Shown in pieces: positions 20,385-30,800 of a stretch of DNA of 64,000 nt. Location of the stretch: assembly GCF_020509005.1 (NCBI RefSeq), contig NC_063020.1, positions 1,364,001 through 1,428,000 on the forward strand. The letters are read 5' to 3'. How positions within the stretch are numbered: position 1 is the stretch's first letter; the number at the start of each line of letters is the position of its first letter. The stretch is from Fulvia fulva (lineage: Eukaryota; Ascomycota; Dothideomycetes; Mycosphaerellales; Mycosphaerellaceae). The notes under the pieces are model-generated. The model saw nothing but the letters and a program-made list of their open reading frames with translations, ran no database searches and had not been told where the DNA came from. The position numbers and the translations under genes are program-made.

Positions 20385-22028
20385 ATGGCTGACGAGACAA
20401 TACCACCGAGTCCGCCTGAGAGCAGTGTCGCAAGTCCCGAAGAAAGAGCTGGCTCGCCGTCTCCCAGCGTTGATGCCTCACTAGCTCTCGATGCTGTGCC
20501 GCTGCTGGACTGCTCCCGGTCGGTGTCAACTCCCTCCAGCACCTCCGGGTCCACAATCTCCCGGCGATCACGAAACTCGAGACTCAGCGATGGAGGAGCA
20601 ACAGTGGTCAGAAGGAGAGGCTATGTACGGCCACAAGGGACGTTGTTCGCCGATTCCGCTCGCAACAGGGATAGTGTGATGAGCTTGGGAAGCATCGCCC
20701 ATATGCAATACTACTTCGCCAGGACGGGCCTGCTAGATGGGAAGGGAGCACAGCTCGCAAAGGAGGAACGCAAGAAGAATGCGTCTTACGACGATAAGGA
20801 GAACAAGGCACCTTTCATGTTCCGTGGTAGCACGATCGATGACTACAACATCGGCAGGCTGTCACTAGGGGAAAGTGGTGCTGCGTATGCAAAGTCTGAC
20901 CCAGGAGCCGACGATCTGGTCGAGGGCCCGGCCGATATACACGCCAAAGGTGAGATCTGGGCAGACTGGAGTGACCCCATCATGCTACCGCCTACTGTCA
21001 GCACTTATAAAGTCAAGCCGGAATACGTGGAGCCTCTCCCTGATATGCCAGTCCTTCGAAGAGAGCTCAAGGAAGCACTACAAGATGCCCTTAAAGTGCT
21101 CGAAGAGACACAGAAACGTGAAGATGCCGAACGACCCAATGTTGCAGAGGACAGTGGCTTCTATGAGATCCAGGGTCTGCACTTGTTGGACATCATCACC
21201 TTGGCTATCCGTGCCGCGAAGAACTACTACACAGCTCATACAAATCCCCAGAAGCTGTATGCCATCAAGTCGGAAAAGGAGATCCGGGCAGAGCTGTACC
21301 AGGTTCTCGATGTGCTGAAACGTATGGCAAGTCGCAATTTCCGAGGTGGGATCCGGCTGGAAGAGCTTGTCTCGATCATCACCTGGATCGAAAGTATCGA
21401 CAAGTTGTGGAAGAAGGAAGAGGCGCAGGAGGAAGCCGAGGCGGCGGAAAGGGCATCGTGGTCGTGGAGGGAGAGCGATTGGACTAGCCGAGAGCGCGAA
21501 CGCGAATGGCTGTTTATGAGGTCCTTCGATCAAGACGAGCCAGCGCTACCACAGTGGCCGGAATCGAGTGACGACCAGCAATTGCCCAACGACTTCCTCA
21601 CCACACTACAAGATGGTCAGCGCCTGGTCAAACTCCACAACGCCCTTGTCGCCAGAAGCAAACGCAAATTCCACGAAATCAAAACCTGGCATACCGATGT
21701 CGCCAAACCCTATCGCATGGCCGAGAACCTGCTATACTGGAGCAAAGCCGCCGAGCTCAGATGGGAGACCATTCTGACAGTTCCTGCTCTTGATATCGTC
21801 CACGGCAAAGACGACGCAACGTGGAAGATGTTCGACGAAGCCATCTTCAAATGGTGTCAAGCCGTCAGAACAGAGTTGACGGAAGAATGGGACGAAGAAG
21901 CCCGAAATCAAGAACGCAAACGGCCTCCGGAGTTGAAGATCGACGGAGCCGTGGAAGATGATCCCTGTGGCGGAGCGGAGCAGGATGATAGTGGCGTCGA
22001 GGGCTTGAACATGGCAGCTGCAGCATAG
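20385..22028 (+). CDS. Conserved-looking protein of unknown function (547 aa)
   Basis: A single exon from the ATG at 20385 (MADETIPPSPPESSV); upstream in-frame sequence opens only on other codons. The first about 120 residues are Ser/Pro-rich and probably disordered, with RRSRNSRLSDGG. A motif, IAHMQYYFARTGLLDGKGAQ, precedes helical, charged sequence (LKEALQDALKVLEETQKRED, IQGLHLLDIITLAIRAAKNY, IRLEELVSIITWIESIDKLW) and a glutamate-rich, coiled-coil-like stretch. The C-terminal half has several Trp-rich segments, such as AENLLYWSKAAELRW. No membrane helix or signal peptide is present. Composition and length suggest a real cytosolic scaffold-type protein, but I recognise no family. Confidence 0.8.
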   Translation: MADETIPPSPPESSVASPEERAGSPSPSVDASLALDAVPLLDCSRSVSTPSSTSGSTISRRSRNSRLSDGGATVVRRRGYVRPQGTLFADSARNRDSVMSLGSIAHMQYYFARTGLLDGKGAQLAKEERKKNASYDDKENKAPFMFRGSTIDDYNIGRLSLGESGAAYAKSDPGADDLVEGPADIHAKGEIWADWSDPIMLPPTVSTYKVKPEYVEPLPDMPVLRRELKEALQDALKVLEETQKREDAERPNVAEDSGFYEIQGLHLLDIITLAIRAAKNYYTAHTNPQKLYAIKSEKEIRAELYQVLDVLKRMASRNFRGGIRLEELVSIITWIESIDKLWKKEEAQEEAEAAERASWSWRESDWTSREREREWLFMRSFDQDEPALPQWPESSDDQQLPNDFLTTLQDGQRLVKLHNALVARSKRKFHEIKTWHTDVAKPYRMAENLLYWSKAAELRWETILTVPALDIVHGKDDATWKMFDEAIFKWCQAVRTELTEEWDEEARNQERKRPPELKIDGAVEDDPCGGAEQDDSGVEGLNMAAAA

Positions 22029-22318
22029 TACGCTACAGCGCGAAGAGCTCGAAATCGTCGTGGATGGCGGAGCATAGGTGCAGGATGACTTCTACCTGTG
22101 CTGATTGCATTGGAAGATTGTCTGCCAAATTTTGAAGAAGAATGATACCCCCCCTCGAGACACTTATACCCAGATCTCTTTTTCTTGAGGCTGTTATTAG
22201 ATTGATTCCAATACTTGTCAACAAGATGAAGTTCCTAATTTCTTGGATCTCCAAACGGCAATATATCTATCTGACTTTTGTGCTTTACCACGAGACGCGT
22301 GGGCTGTGCTACTATATA

Positions 22319-22349
22319 CAGTCCTGGGCATAGTTTTTACAACCCCTGT
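22319..22349 (+). repeat. Left terminal inverted repeat of the Tc1 element
   Basis: 31 bp, identical in reverse complement to 23530-23560. Preceded by TA. Confidence 0.9.
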
Positions 22350-22451
22350 ATTTACGCTAACCCCTTCCGGCTATCCATGTCCATCTCAGAAGGTGTTGCT
22401 ACCTTCAATCTCATTATCCACACACTCACACACGCGCTATCTATCGCCACC

Positions 22452-23480
22452 ATGCCGAAGGGACGCGTCTTTACCGAATTCGAGAAGGGCGAGATGTGGT
22501 CTCTTCACAAACACGCCCACTAGCCGCTGCAGCAGATTGCAGACGCCCTGCACACTAACAAAGGCTCTGTCTCTTCAGTAATCTCACGGCTTGAAAGAGT
22601 GCCACCTTCCACACCGAAGAAGAGAGGCCCACCACCTGTAATCAACACCTCCAAGCGTCAGCGACTTGTCCATCGAGCCACCACTGATGCCAACAGCCGC
22701 CGCCTGCGATACGAACAGATTGCCGCGATAGAGGGCATCTTCAGCGACGTCCGGACAGTAAGAGCTGCGTTTAAGAAGGAGGGCTTCTCACGATATGTCG
22801 TAACACGCAAGCCGTTGTTGACTGAGAAACACAAGGAGGCACGGCTTCGATGGGCAAGGGCTCATATTAAATGGACAGTGGAACAGTGGGCTCAGGTCCT
22901 TTGGACAGATGAAGCTTCATTCAGGTGTGGAATATTCGGACAGGTCTATGTGACACGCAGGGCAGATGAGGCTTATCACGAACACTGTCTTACAGCACGC
23001 TTCCGCAAGTTCTCAGCCTGTATGATATGGGGCTGTATCTCTGCAGATGGACCTATGGAAGTCCATATATTCGAGAAGGGCTCTGTCGACGGTGAGGTGT
23101 ATCGCAGCCAGATTGTCCCTCTTATCCACACGGCAATTGAGAAGCAGCGAGTGTCAACAGGCTCGCAGGACTGCATTGTTATGCGGGACAACGCCTCAAT
23201 CCACAAGGCGAAGGCAACGGTGAGTCTATTTAAGGAGAAGGGCCTACACCTTATGGAATGGCCAGCCAATTCACCAGATCTCAACCCTACTGAGAATCTA
23301 TAGGCTCTTCTTAAGCATAGGGTAGGTGCTCATTTTCCTACAACACGAGATGAGGTAATAGCTGCTATCAAGATTGAATGGGCCAAGCTCACACCTGAGG
23401 ACATACAACGTATATGCAAGAGTATGCGAGAACGCTGCGAGGCAGTAATAGCCAACAATAGAGGACACACCAGGTGGTGA
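22452..23480 (+). pseudogene. Tc1-type DD34E transposase with two nonsense codons
   Basis: Read through, the frame spans 343 codons from the ATG at 22452 (MPKGRVFTEFEKGEMWSLH) to the TGA at 23478. TAG codons interrupt it at 22521, within the N-terminal helix-turn-helix region, and at 23301, where related transposases have Trp (TENL-W-ALLKH). Catalytic motifs are intact: VLWTDEASF, VMRDNASIHK and SPDLNPTENL, with 34 residues between the second Asp and the Glu. Both stops can arise from CpA-to-TpA changes (CAG to TAG on this strand; TGG to TAG through the other strand), the change made by repeat-induced point mutation. Otherwise the frame is unbroken, so inactivation looks recent or light. Confidence 0.88.
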
Positions 23481-23529
23481 GCTACGCCAAGCAGTGGATA
23501 CATCCTTTCTAATGAGGAAAGGTGGAATA

Positions 23530-23560
23530 ACAGGGGTTGTAAAAACTATGCCCAGGACTG
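23530..23560 (-). repeat. Right terminal inverted repeat of the Tc1 element
   Basis: 31 bp, the exact reverse complement of 22319-22349. Followed by TA. Confidence 0.9.
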
Positions 23561-23594
23561 TATTGAGGAGAGCCATGCACGTGCCATGGTACTC

Positions 23595-24056
23595 GCCACA
23601 AGCTTCGCCGCACGCCAGTGACTTTTTATCATCAACACCACCAATATTGCTCATATCAACTTGATTCTTTTCCCAATGTGATTGCAGCTATCTGTTTCCA
23701 TATTCTGCATACTCATATCGCGTAAAAACACGTTGTGTTGCCGAGAGGTTGGTGTTGACGCTTCGGCATGGGATTTTGGTGAGAGCCCCACCAAAGCTTC
23801 ATGCGCCCGTGTCGAGATTCACGCGTTTCTTGCTTTCTCACCACCTCACCACATACAACAACACACCATGGAGCCCACTATAGTGCCCACAGGCTCTCAA
23901 ATTCTGTATTCGCGATGCTATTCTGAGCAATTTGAGGTACATATCGTGTATTTTGAGCGTGTGTGGCAATTGATACAAGCCAGCAACACCATGTGTCGGA
24001 ACGCGAGAATCCGAGCTGGGGTGCGGCGATTGCTGGGGTGCGGCGAAGCTTGTGGC
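23595..24056. repeat. Inverted repeat pair, possible second element remnant
   Basis: A 24-bp sequence at 23595-23618 recurs in reverse complement at 24033-24056 with one mismatch (core GCCACAAGCTTCGCCGCAC). At the right arm a 15-mer, GCTGGGGTGCGGCGA, is also repeated directly at 24015 and 24032. The 414 bp between the arms contain an ATG frame of 73 codons (23868-24086, running past the right arm) with no recognised domain. It could be the terminal region of a decayed element or a short non-autonomous element. No target duplication was found. Confidence 0.4.
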
Positions 24057-24395
24057 ATGGTACTCGAGCGGGACTTGGATCCTTGAGGAAGGGTGTAACC
24101 CCGACGAGACCTGAGTTTCGGGTACCTGCCTGTAGATAGGTACTGTGTATGGAGTGTGAGGAATGGAAGGCTGTAGCATCCCAAGTGCACTTCGAGGAGT
24201 CTCTAGCAGCCCTGTGAGATGGATAGATCGAGGCCAATGCCATGTCGATCTAACCATTCGGAACTCCTATCCGATCAGAATGTCCAAGATTACACGAAGC
24301 TGTGGAAGGACCCTGCCGTCAACGTCACTCTACCTCCTAGCGTGAACAGTGACCGGGACCTTGAAACATGTCAGGGCAGCAGTTGCCGTTCCCGA

Positions 24396-24438
24396 GTGCT
24401 GTGCTGTGCTGCGCTGTACCTGTACATGTACCTGTACC
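24396..24438. repeat. Simple repeats (GTGCT and TGTACC units)
   Basis: Three to four GTGCT-type units run directly into three TGTACC-type units. Noncoding, about 340 bp upstream of the Kar9 ATG. Confidence 0.55.
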
Positions 24439-24776
24439 TTCGTGTGTCAGAGCTTGACGCGTTGGAGTAAACGACTGGACGCCCTCGACTGCGGCTGTGG
24501 AGCAACAACAAACGACGAGATTCTGTTTTGAGTCGGTGGTGACGTGGGAGGAAGTCATCTTTGGTGGTGAACTGGGTGAAACAGCGGGAAGACGAGAGAT
24601 GTGATGGAGGTAAGGCGATGCTTTTCATACCGTGTCCTTTTGATGCTGCGTGTCCGTAGCTTGTGAGACGGTGTTGTCCTTGCTGCGAGCGACACGTTCA
24701 AGGCAGCCGCGTTTCGCCAGTAAACCAGCAACACGCACATGACAGCGGGGATTTGTTCGGCGTGTTGACTCGAGAT

Positions 24777-27700
24777 ATGGCAGCTCATGTTAGGGATTGC
24801 CTGACCAACACCAACGCTCCAACCACTGCACACCCGTTTGACGATATTGAGCCGACACCGGGTTCCAACCACGATCATCACCCTTACCAGCGAGACCAGG
24901 CCCAGCCACAGCCTCATTTCTGGACCCGAGATACAATCAACGGCTTGACCACGGGTCCACGAACACGACCGAGCAAACGAATCGCCCCCGGCCTCGAACA
25001 GCGATTGCGGCACCTCGAGGAGCAGAAACTCAGACGAGAGGCAGAAGCGCGTAGGAAACACAGCATTGGCCGCATCCTCGAGGAGCAACTCCAGGACCTC
25101 GAGCGTCTGCAACGCGAGCGGGAGGAAGTCGTCGAGATCCAGCGTCGGGGCAAGACCTGGACCGGCCCAGTCCTGCCAGTCATCGTCCACAGAACGCAAA
25201 GCATGCCCGGTGGTGTGCGACTGAGCGGCGGCCCAGTTCTCACCGACAATGAAGCGTCCCTGCTCGAGTCCGACGTCTCCTCCATCATAGACATCAGCGA
25301 TCGCTTTGAGGTGTCAGATACGGAGGACGAGCTGAGGGACACCCAAAAGTACCGCATGCCAGATTGTGGGAAGACCAGACTACATCTAAGGACGAAGGAA
25401 CCGCTGAGTCCCAGTGCAAGACACGTGCCGAGGAGTCCTGGAAGTGGGAGGAGGGAGAAGAGGGATAGCACGCCGACGACACCTAGGAGTACGCATGTGA
25501 CGACGAATGGGCATTCGCCGGCTGCGACTATGGATTCATCGGGAACGAATTGGCACGAGAGGAATTCGAGTAGCGTGACCATTGGAGATGGGGAGTTTGG
25601 GCCGAGTCTGTCAAGGGCAGGATCGATTTACACACTGGGCAGGGCAAGCTTCACTGGACAACTGGCTCAATTGACATCTATGCGCCTGCCGGATGCGAGC
25701 TCGCTTGCGAAGAGGATTTCATCCTTGTCGTCTGCAGCGGAGGCGGCGAAAGCTCTATCAGATGCGTCTGAGCAGATCCGGCTATGGATCAGTAAGGCAT
25801 CAGATGTGCTGGACGGGCTGAACGCTGACGACGACGTGGAGTGGGCAGCGATTGGCGGAAGAGAAGGCATTGAGGATGTGGACACTACTATTACGAAGTT
25901 CCAGAAACTGGTCGAGGTCTACATCTTGTCGATTGAGGAATTGCAGATGCGGGAAGATATTGCTTCGCTGTCTGCAGATGATATCAAGGGTAGTGTCGGT
26001 ATGATGGAGACGATATTAGGGAGTTGGAAGAAGATAAAGGACACATTGAAGAACGTCAAAGAGCAGGTCGTGATCGCTATGGAGTGGGAGGAGCTCTGGA
26101 ATAAGGTTCTGGGCGAGGTGGCGCAAGAGATGGACGCTTTGAATCACATGGTGTTTGAGATGGAAGAGATGCGGCATCAAGGGCATGAGAGTGTGCTCAG
26201 CTCCCGCGATAGTATCGACATCAGCGAATTGGAGACTATACTGGAAGAACAACCAGGAAGAGGAAAGCCGCCAACGAACAGTCGACATAGCCTACCTCAG
26301 CTAAATCCCAATTCGCCTGCAATCGCAACGCCACCCACTACCAACGGCAGTAAAGAGGATTCGAGCTTGCTGGCTCTATTTGCCCGAATGCAGCCCTTAC
26401 GAGCGGCTCTGGACTTCTTGCCAATGCGATTGTCTGCTTGGGAGGAGCGAGGAAACATGCACTTTCCAAGCGCAACGCTGGACCTTGAAGAGCGACTGAA
26501 GCAGCTGGAGGAGCAGTGGAAGAAGCTCGAGGCAGATGCAGAGTCATTACGGCGAGAACTGGGTGAGGACAGGTGGATTATGGTCTTCCGCAATGCTGGA
26601 CGCCAAGCTATGAAGATGTGCGAGTCGATTACCCGAAGCTTCGAGAAGTTAAAGGCGGCCGTTGAGTCGAATGAACGACAGTCAGATCCCTCAGCTGTGA
26701 ACGAGCGTATACTGAATTACGAACAGAAGAAGCGACATTATGGCCCTGCCATTCAACGAGTGCTGGCCATCATCGATCGTGGAGTGATGGATCGCCTGAC
26801 TGTCAATGGCGAAATCTTACGATTGCAAAGTGACATGAAGCGGCGATGGACAGCACTGCAAAGTGAGATGGCGGATATGGATGTGGTCGTGGAGGAGATG
26901 AAGTCTGAAAGTGATGCAAAGGAGAAGCAGGATAAGCATCTGCGGGACTCAGTCTCCACTGTCATCTCCAGCGAGCGGTCAATAGCGAGCAGCCTGATGG
27001 ACACACCAGGTAGCTCGCCCGCGAGCAGTGTTGTAGGAGACAGCAGGAAAGGCAGCTTCGGATCGAGGACGCCAACGCCGCTGACCAACATCAAGACGAG
27101 GGACAGCTCAAATCCCAGGATCAGGCTATCCTCCGGCAGCTCCATGCCACGAAGGAGTCTCTTACCCCGATCGTCCTTTGCAGACCTACACTCGCCAAGC
27201 CCTAAAGCATCACCATCCTCGATCCCAACACCGGCAATGACACCGATGTCGAAGGGACCCGCATGGCCTGCTAGACCAGAAGCGCCCCAAGATCCGAGCA
27301 AAGCGCGCTGGACCAGACTTGCGAAGAACGAAGATAAGGGCTTCCGTCCGCTGTCGGCGTACGAGCCTTCACCTTATGCTAAAGCGCCTGTGACACCCAA
27401 GACGAACTATCTCCGAGCAGGCTCGAAGACTTACGCAACACCCATGACCACGGACAGACGCATCTTCAGCGCGCCTACACCCAACGGACCCTCCTCGATA
27501 CCCCGACCCACGACAGTCATGGGCACCGCTACCTCTTCACGCAAATCCTCACTCCCAGTCCCATCCACTACACCCTCGAAGACTACCACGCACAGAACTC
27601 TGAACCCGAAGAAATCAGCACCCAGCCTTCGACCTGGTTCTTCGCGGACGGCAAGTAGTGGTAGGAGGAGTAGTCTCCTCCCTCCTATCCCCGCTGTCCC

Positions 27701-27884
27701 GACTGGCGGTGTCGACGGGAATGAGGCGGACAATGAGAGTCCGTCGCATCACAGAATGAGGCCACCGAGTGCGATGGCGAGTGGACGGAGGAGCAGTCTT
27801 ATGCCCAGTCGCGCGAGGAGTCGCTTGAGCGAGAGTACGGGAAGTCAGGCGCTGGATAGTAAGCCGAAGTGGAGAGGGGCTTGA
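24777..27884 (+). CDS. KAR9: Kar9-family spindle-orientation protein (1,035 aa)
   Basis: A single exon from the ATG at 24777 (MAAHVRDCLTNTNAP); the frame is open upstream but without ATG. Residues from about 100 form a charged coiled coil (LEQRLRHLEEQKLRREAEAR). From about residue 300 the conserved helical Kar9 region begins (SSLAKRISSLSSAAEAAKAL, EQIRLWISKASDVLDGL, EWAAIGGREGIEDVDTTI) and extends to about residue 700. The C-terminal 300 residues are Ser/Arg/Pro-rich, disordered and basic, and contain two SxIP motifs, SSIP at 814-817 and 906-909, each followed by Thr or Arg-Pro. SxIP bound by EB1 (Bim1) is how Kar9 tracks microtubule plus ends; with myosin V it pulls microtubules along actin to orient the spindle. 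Assignment rests on the conserved helical block plus this tail. Confidence 0.85.
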   Translation: MAAHVRDCLTNTNAPTTAHPFDDIEPTPGSNHDHHPYQRDQAQPQPHFWTRDTINGLTTGPRTRPSKRIAPGLEQRLRHLEEQKLRREAEARRKHSIGRILEEQLQDLERLQREREEVVEIQRRGKTWTGPVLPVIVHRTQSMPGGVRLSGGPVLTDNEASLLESDVSSIIDISDRFEVSDTEDELRDTQKYRMPDCGKTRLHLRTKEPLSPSARHVPRSPGSGRREKRDSTPTTPRSTHVTTNGHSPAATMDSSGTNWHERNSSSVTIGDGEFGPSLSRAGSIYTLGRASFTGQLAQLTSMRLPDASSLAKRISSLSSAAEAAKALSDASEQIRLWISKASDVLDGLNADDDVEWAAIGGREGIEDVDTTITKFQKLVEVYILSIEELQMREDIASLSADDIKGSVGMMETILGSWKKIKDTLKNVKEQVVIAMEWEELWNKVLGEVAQEMDALNHMVFEMEEMRHQGHESVLSSRDSIDISELETILEEQPGRGKPPTNSRHSLPQLNPNSPAIATPPTTNGSKEDSSLLALFARMQPLRAALDFLPMRLSAWEERGNMHFPSATLDLEERLKQLEEQWKKLEADAESLRRELGEDRWIMVFRNAGRQAMKMCESITRSFEKLKAAVESNERQSDPSAVNERILNYEQKKRHYGPAIQRVLAIIDRGVMDRLTVNGEILRLQSDMKRRWTALQSEMADMDVVVEEMKSESDAKEKQDKHLRDSVSTVISSERSIASSLMDTPGSSPASSVVGDSRKGSFGSRTPTPLTNIKTRDSSNPRIRLSSGSSMPRRSLLPRSSFADLHSPSPKASPSSIPTPAMTPMSKGPAWPARPEAPQDPSKARWTRLAKNEDKGFRPLSAYEPSPYAKAPVTPKTNYLRAGSKTYATPMTTDRRIFSAPTPNGPSSIPRPTTVMGTATSSRKSSLPVPSTTPSKTTTHRTLNPKKSAPSLRPGSSRTASSGRRSSLLPPIPAVPTGGVDGNEADNESPSHHRMRPPSAMASGRRSSLMPSRARSRLSESTGSQALDSKPKWRGA

Positions 27885-30800
27885 GGGGCGATTGCGAAGT
27901 AGTGGGGGTAATTGTCTGTCAGATGTTTCAGAGCGTTCCTGTTGAAGAGTAGAGCTGCATCGATTGGGCTTTAGGATTAGCGCTGGTGTTGTGGTATGAT
28001 ACGGAGTTGGAATGAGCTTGGCGATGTGATGTGATGAGACGAGTGACTGTACAACAGTAAGAGAAATTGTATCGCAGAGAGCAGAGTCTTGTACGAGGAC
28101 CAAGTGTCACTTCCGAAGCCTGCATGTGACCACGTTGCGCTTGCCCCTTCACACGTCAAAGGCTCGAACCTGTCCTGCCTACTGACCATCGTCATGTCCG
28201 GGCGCATAAGCTATATATCACACCCCATTTCGTCTGCCCACGAGACAGTCCTCACTGGCTTAGCGGTACCTCACGACCCGCATGCAACGCAGTACAATGA
28301 GGTGATATCAAGGCAAAAATGTCTCGGGACAGCATAACTGTCTTGCGCGCATTTTCCAGGAGAATCTGCTTGGCTAGTGAGGATTGGTTTCTTTTTGCCC
28401 TTTTCTGGGTTCTATACTCCTTGCTTTGGTTCGATATCCTCGGTCGACGCCATGCAGGGGAACGTGGGTGGAGTCTCGTTGTAGTGAGAGATCTTGACCT
28501 CACTAAAATCGATATGGCTCTTGCCGTCATCTTGATGGTCTCAGGTAGTAGCCGGACTGGCGAGGATGATGCTTTTTGCTCCTTTCGCTCATTCAGACAC
28601 TTGTGAAGTGACGGAGGAGGGGAGAAAGTATGGTGTATGCCATCGTTGACCGTTTGACTGAAGGTAGTGATGTGGTGAAGTCAATCACGTCGCGCTATCG
28701 TATCCCTATCTGCGAATGTAGTATTTGTGGCGAAACCAACTCATCTCGTTGCTCATAAGTCGTGATGCCTTGATGAGCCGTCCACACTGCTGATAGTCAC
28801 TGGGCGGGCAAGGGTCGTTCTTTCTACTCCTTGGAGGACCTTAGTCCTCCGCAGAGCTCTCACGCATGCTTCCGAGACGGTCCGCTACAGCTATGGAGAT
28901 GGCATGTACAACATGTTACACGCCCAGCGCTGGTCTTGATCGTATCTGGTCTTGGATGGCAGGTCTACTGCGGTGTTATGATGAGTTATCGCTCAGCATT
29001 ATCACGTCAATCGACATCCAGCACCATCACGATACATAGCATCTCGAGCCACTAGGATAGGATGAGCTTGCTTCAATTGAGGCTGTGTAGACTGCCGAGC
29101 AAAATCATTTCGCTTCTCGACGACTGCCGACATTCACGAAGCTCACATCTGCGGCTTTCCGCGGAGCTCGCTTGTCGGTGTGCCAGCCAAGGCGTGGTCT
29201 GACATGGCATCGTCACTTGCGTCTTATGGCCAGTGACGTACCATTGGCGATGTCCTGTCTTGCGATCGTGCCATGAAGACTTGGTCGAAAGTCGTGGGCC
29301 GTGGTGTCGAAGCCATGAGCGATCTCCTTGTTGCGAGTATGGCGGTGAGTTGGCGTCGAGAAGTGGCCCCAGGATTGGAATCGTTTGGTCGTGTGCTACT
29401 CCTAGGGACGGAAAGAGCGGATACCACAGGGTCAGAGAACGGACGCTGACCTGTCGCCCTTTGATTCGAGTTATAGGCCTTCAACCGTGAAGATATTCAC
29501 CCAGAGGCATCCGAGCATACAATCCAGACATGAGAATATTCTCAAGCGCGCGGTGGACCCAGCACCCGCATTGCCTCGGGAAGGATACTCGCCATATCTG
29601 GCAGTAGCATAGAACGTCAGAAGATCATGATCCTCCAAATCCGCGAGGATCCTTGAACACACGAGACCGTCTCGGAATCTGATACCCAGCCTACCAAGCT
29701 CGGGTTCGCAGAAATATCATGCTCACCTTCCGCATCAGACGCGGAGTGCCAAGAACAGTGCATTTATTATCAGATCGTATTCCAACCAGTAGCCAAGCTC
29801 ATGCCAGGACCAGGGCTCCGCTCATTCCCTGGCAGACATGTGGCACCAAGCTTACCAAGAGTCGAATGCAGCAGTCTTCGTCTCTGGACTCAGCACACGT
29901 CAGTTTGAGGCTTGCTGAGCCGTGTACCAAGGGCGAGAACATTGGCATCCCGCTTCTAAGTCTCGGCGGCATATTGGCATTACTTTCGCAACCTTCAGAG
30001 GATGTAAAACGGCATCTGGCGCAGGTGCTCGATGATTTCGAAGGTGTGATCACGTTGGCTGCGTGGCTGCGAAAGATTGTTGCAGTATGGGATGCAACAT
30101 GTGCTTCGCCGTCGTGCCGATCATCAGCAAGCGATATAGTCTCGTCCTGGCTGAGATGAAAGGAGTAGCCGGTGATTACGCTCACTTGACACCGGTGAGA
30201 AGTGCTGGTTGGTTGGAGTACATGATACCGCAGAGACCGTAGCCACCACCCTACTAATGGCGGTCAAGACCTACCTGAACTAAGAGGGTGCCTAAAAGCG
30301 CAGGTCGTCGGTCTCAGTCCGAGAATCGTGCTGCAACTCGAAGGAAGTGAGAATGCCCTGAGGTGGCCGGAAGAAACAGATCCCGTCAGTCTGACAACCA
30401 TTGATGTGTTCGCGATGGTTTGTAGTCGCGCGTTCAGAGGGCTTTCTTCAAGTCCTGATGCATGTCAGTGTGCTTTTCCTCCACAGAGACTCATGGACTT
30501 TGTATCGATATAAGTGGCTGCTTCAAGCCTCGAACTGTATGCAGCACCGTATTACCAGTCATGCATGGTGTTTAGATACGATCATACGACGCCTTTGCTC
30601 TTTTGAGCAACAAGGGTTCAACTCGGGAAGAAAGTGAGAGCGGCCGTTCCGGAATGTCGGTTCAACCAGGATCTCAATCGCGTCGCATACCCCAGCAAGA
30701 CCAAGGATTTAGGCTGGGGTACACAACCCTTTTGCATCGTCCAGGCGGTCTGGCCTTTACGCAATGATGCCGGCTCTGCGGTTGTTGTCTTGCCCGCTCT

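Larger units (their letters stand above)
22319..23560 (+). mobile_element. Tc1/mariner-type DNA transposon, full length but inactivated
   Basis: A 1,242-bp element bounded by perfect 31-bp terminal inverted repeats that start CAGTCCTGGGCATAG. A TA dinucleotide flanks each side (22317-22318 and 23561-23562), the usual Tc1/mariner target duplication. One transposase frame lies inside, on the plus strand, interrupted by two stop codons. Both ends are intact, so the copy could still be moved by a transposase acting from elsewhere. It sits in the intergenic region downstream of the 20385 gene and disrupts no recognisable host gene. Confidence 0.9.

Noticed and set aside
28319..28606. A 95-codon ATG frame with a hydrophobic segment
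   Set aside because: No homologue recognised, no promoter or intron support, and equally long frames overlap on the other strand.
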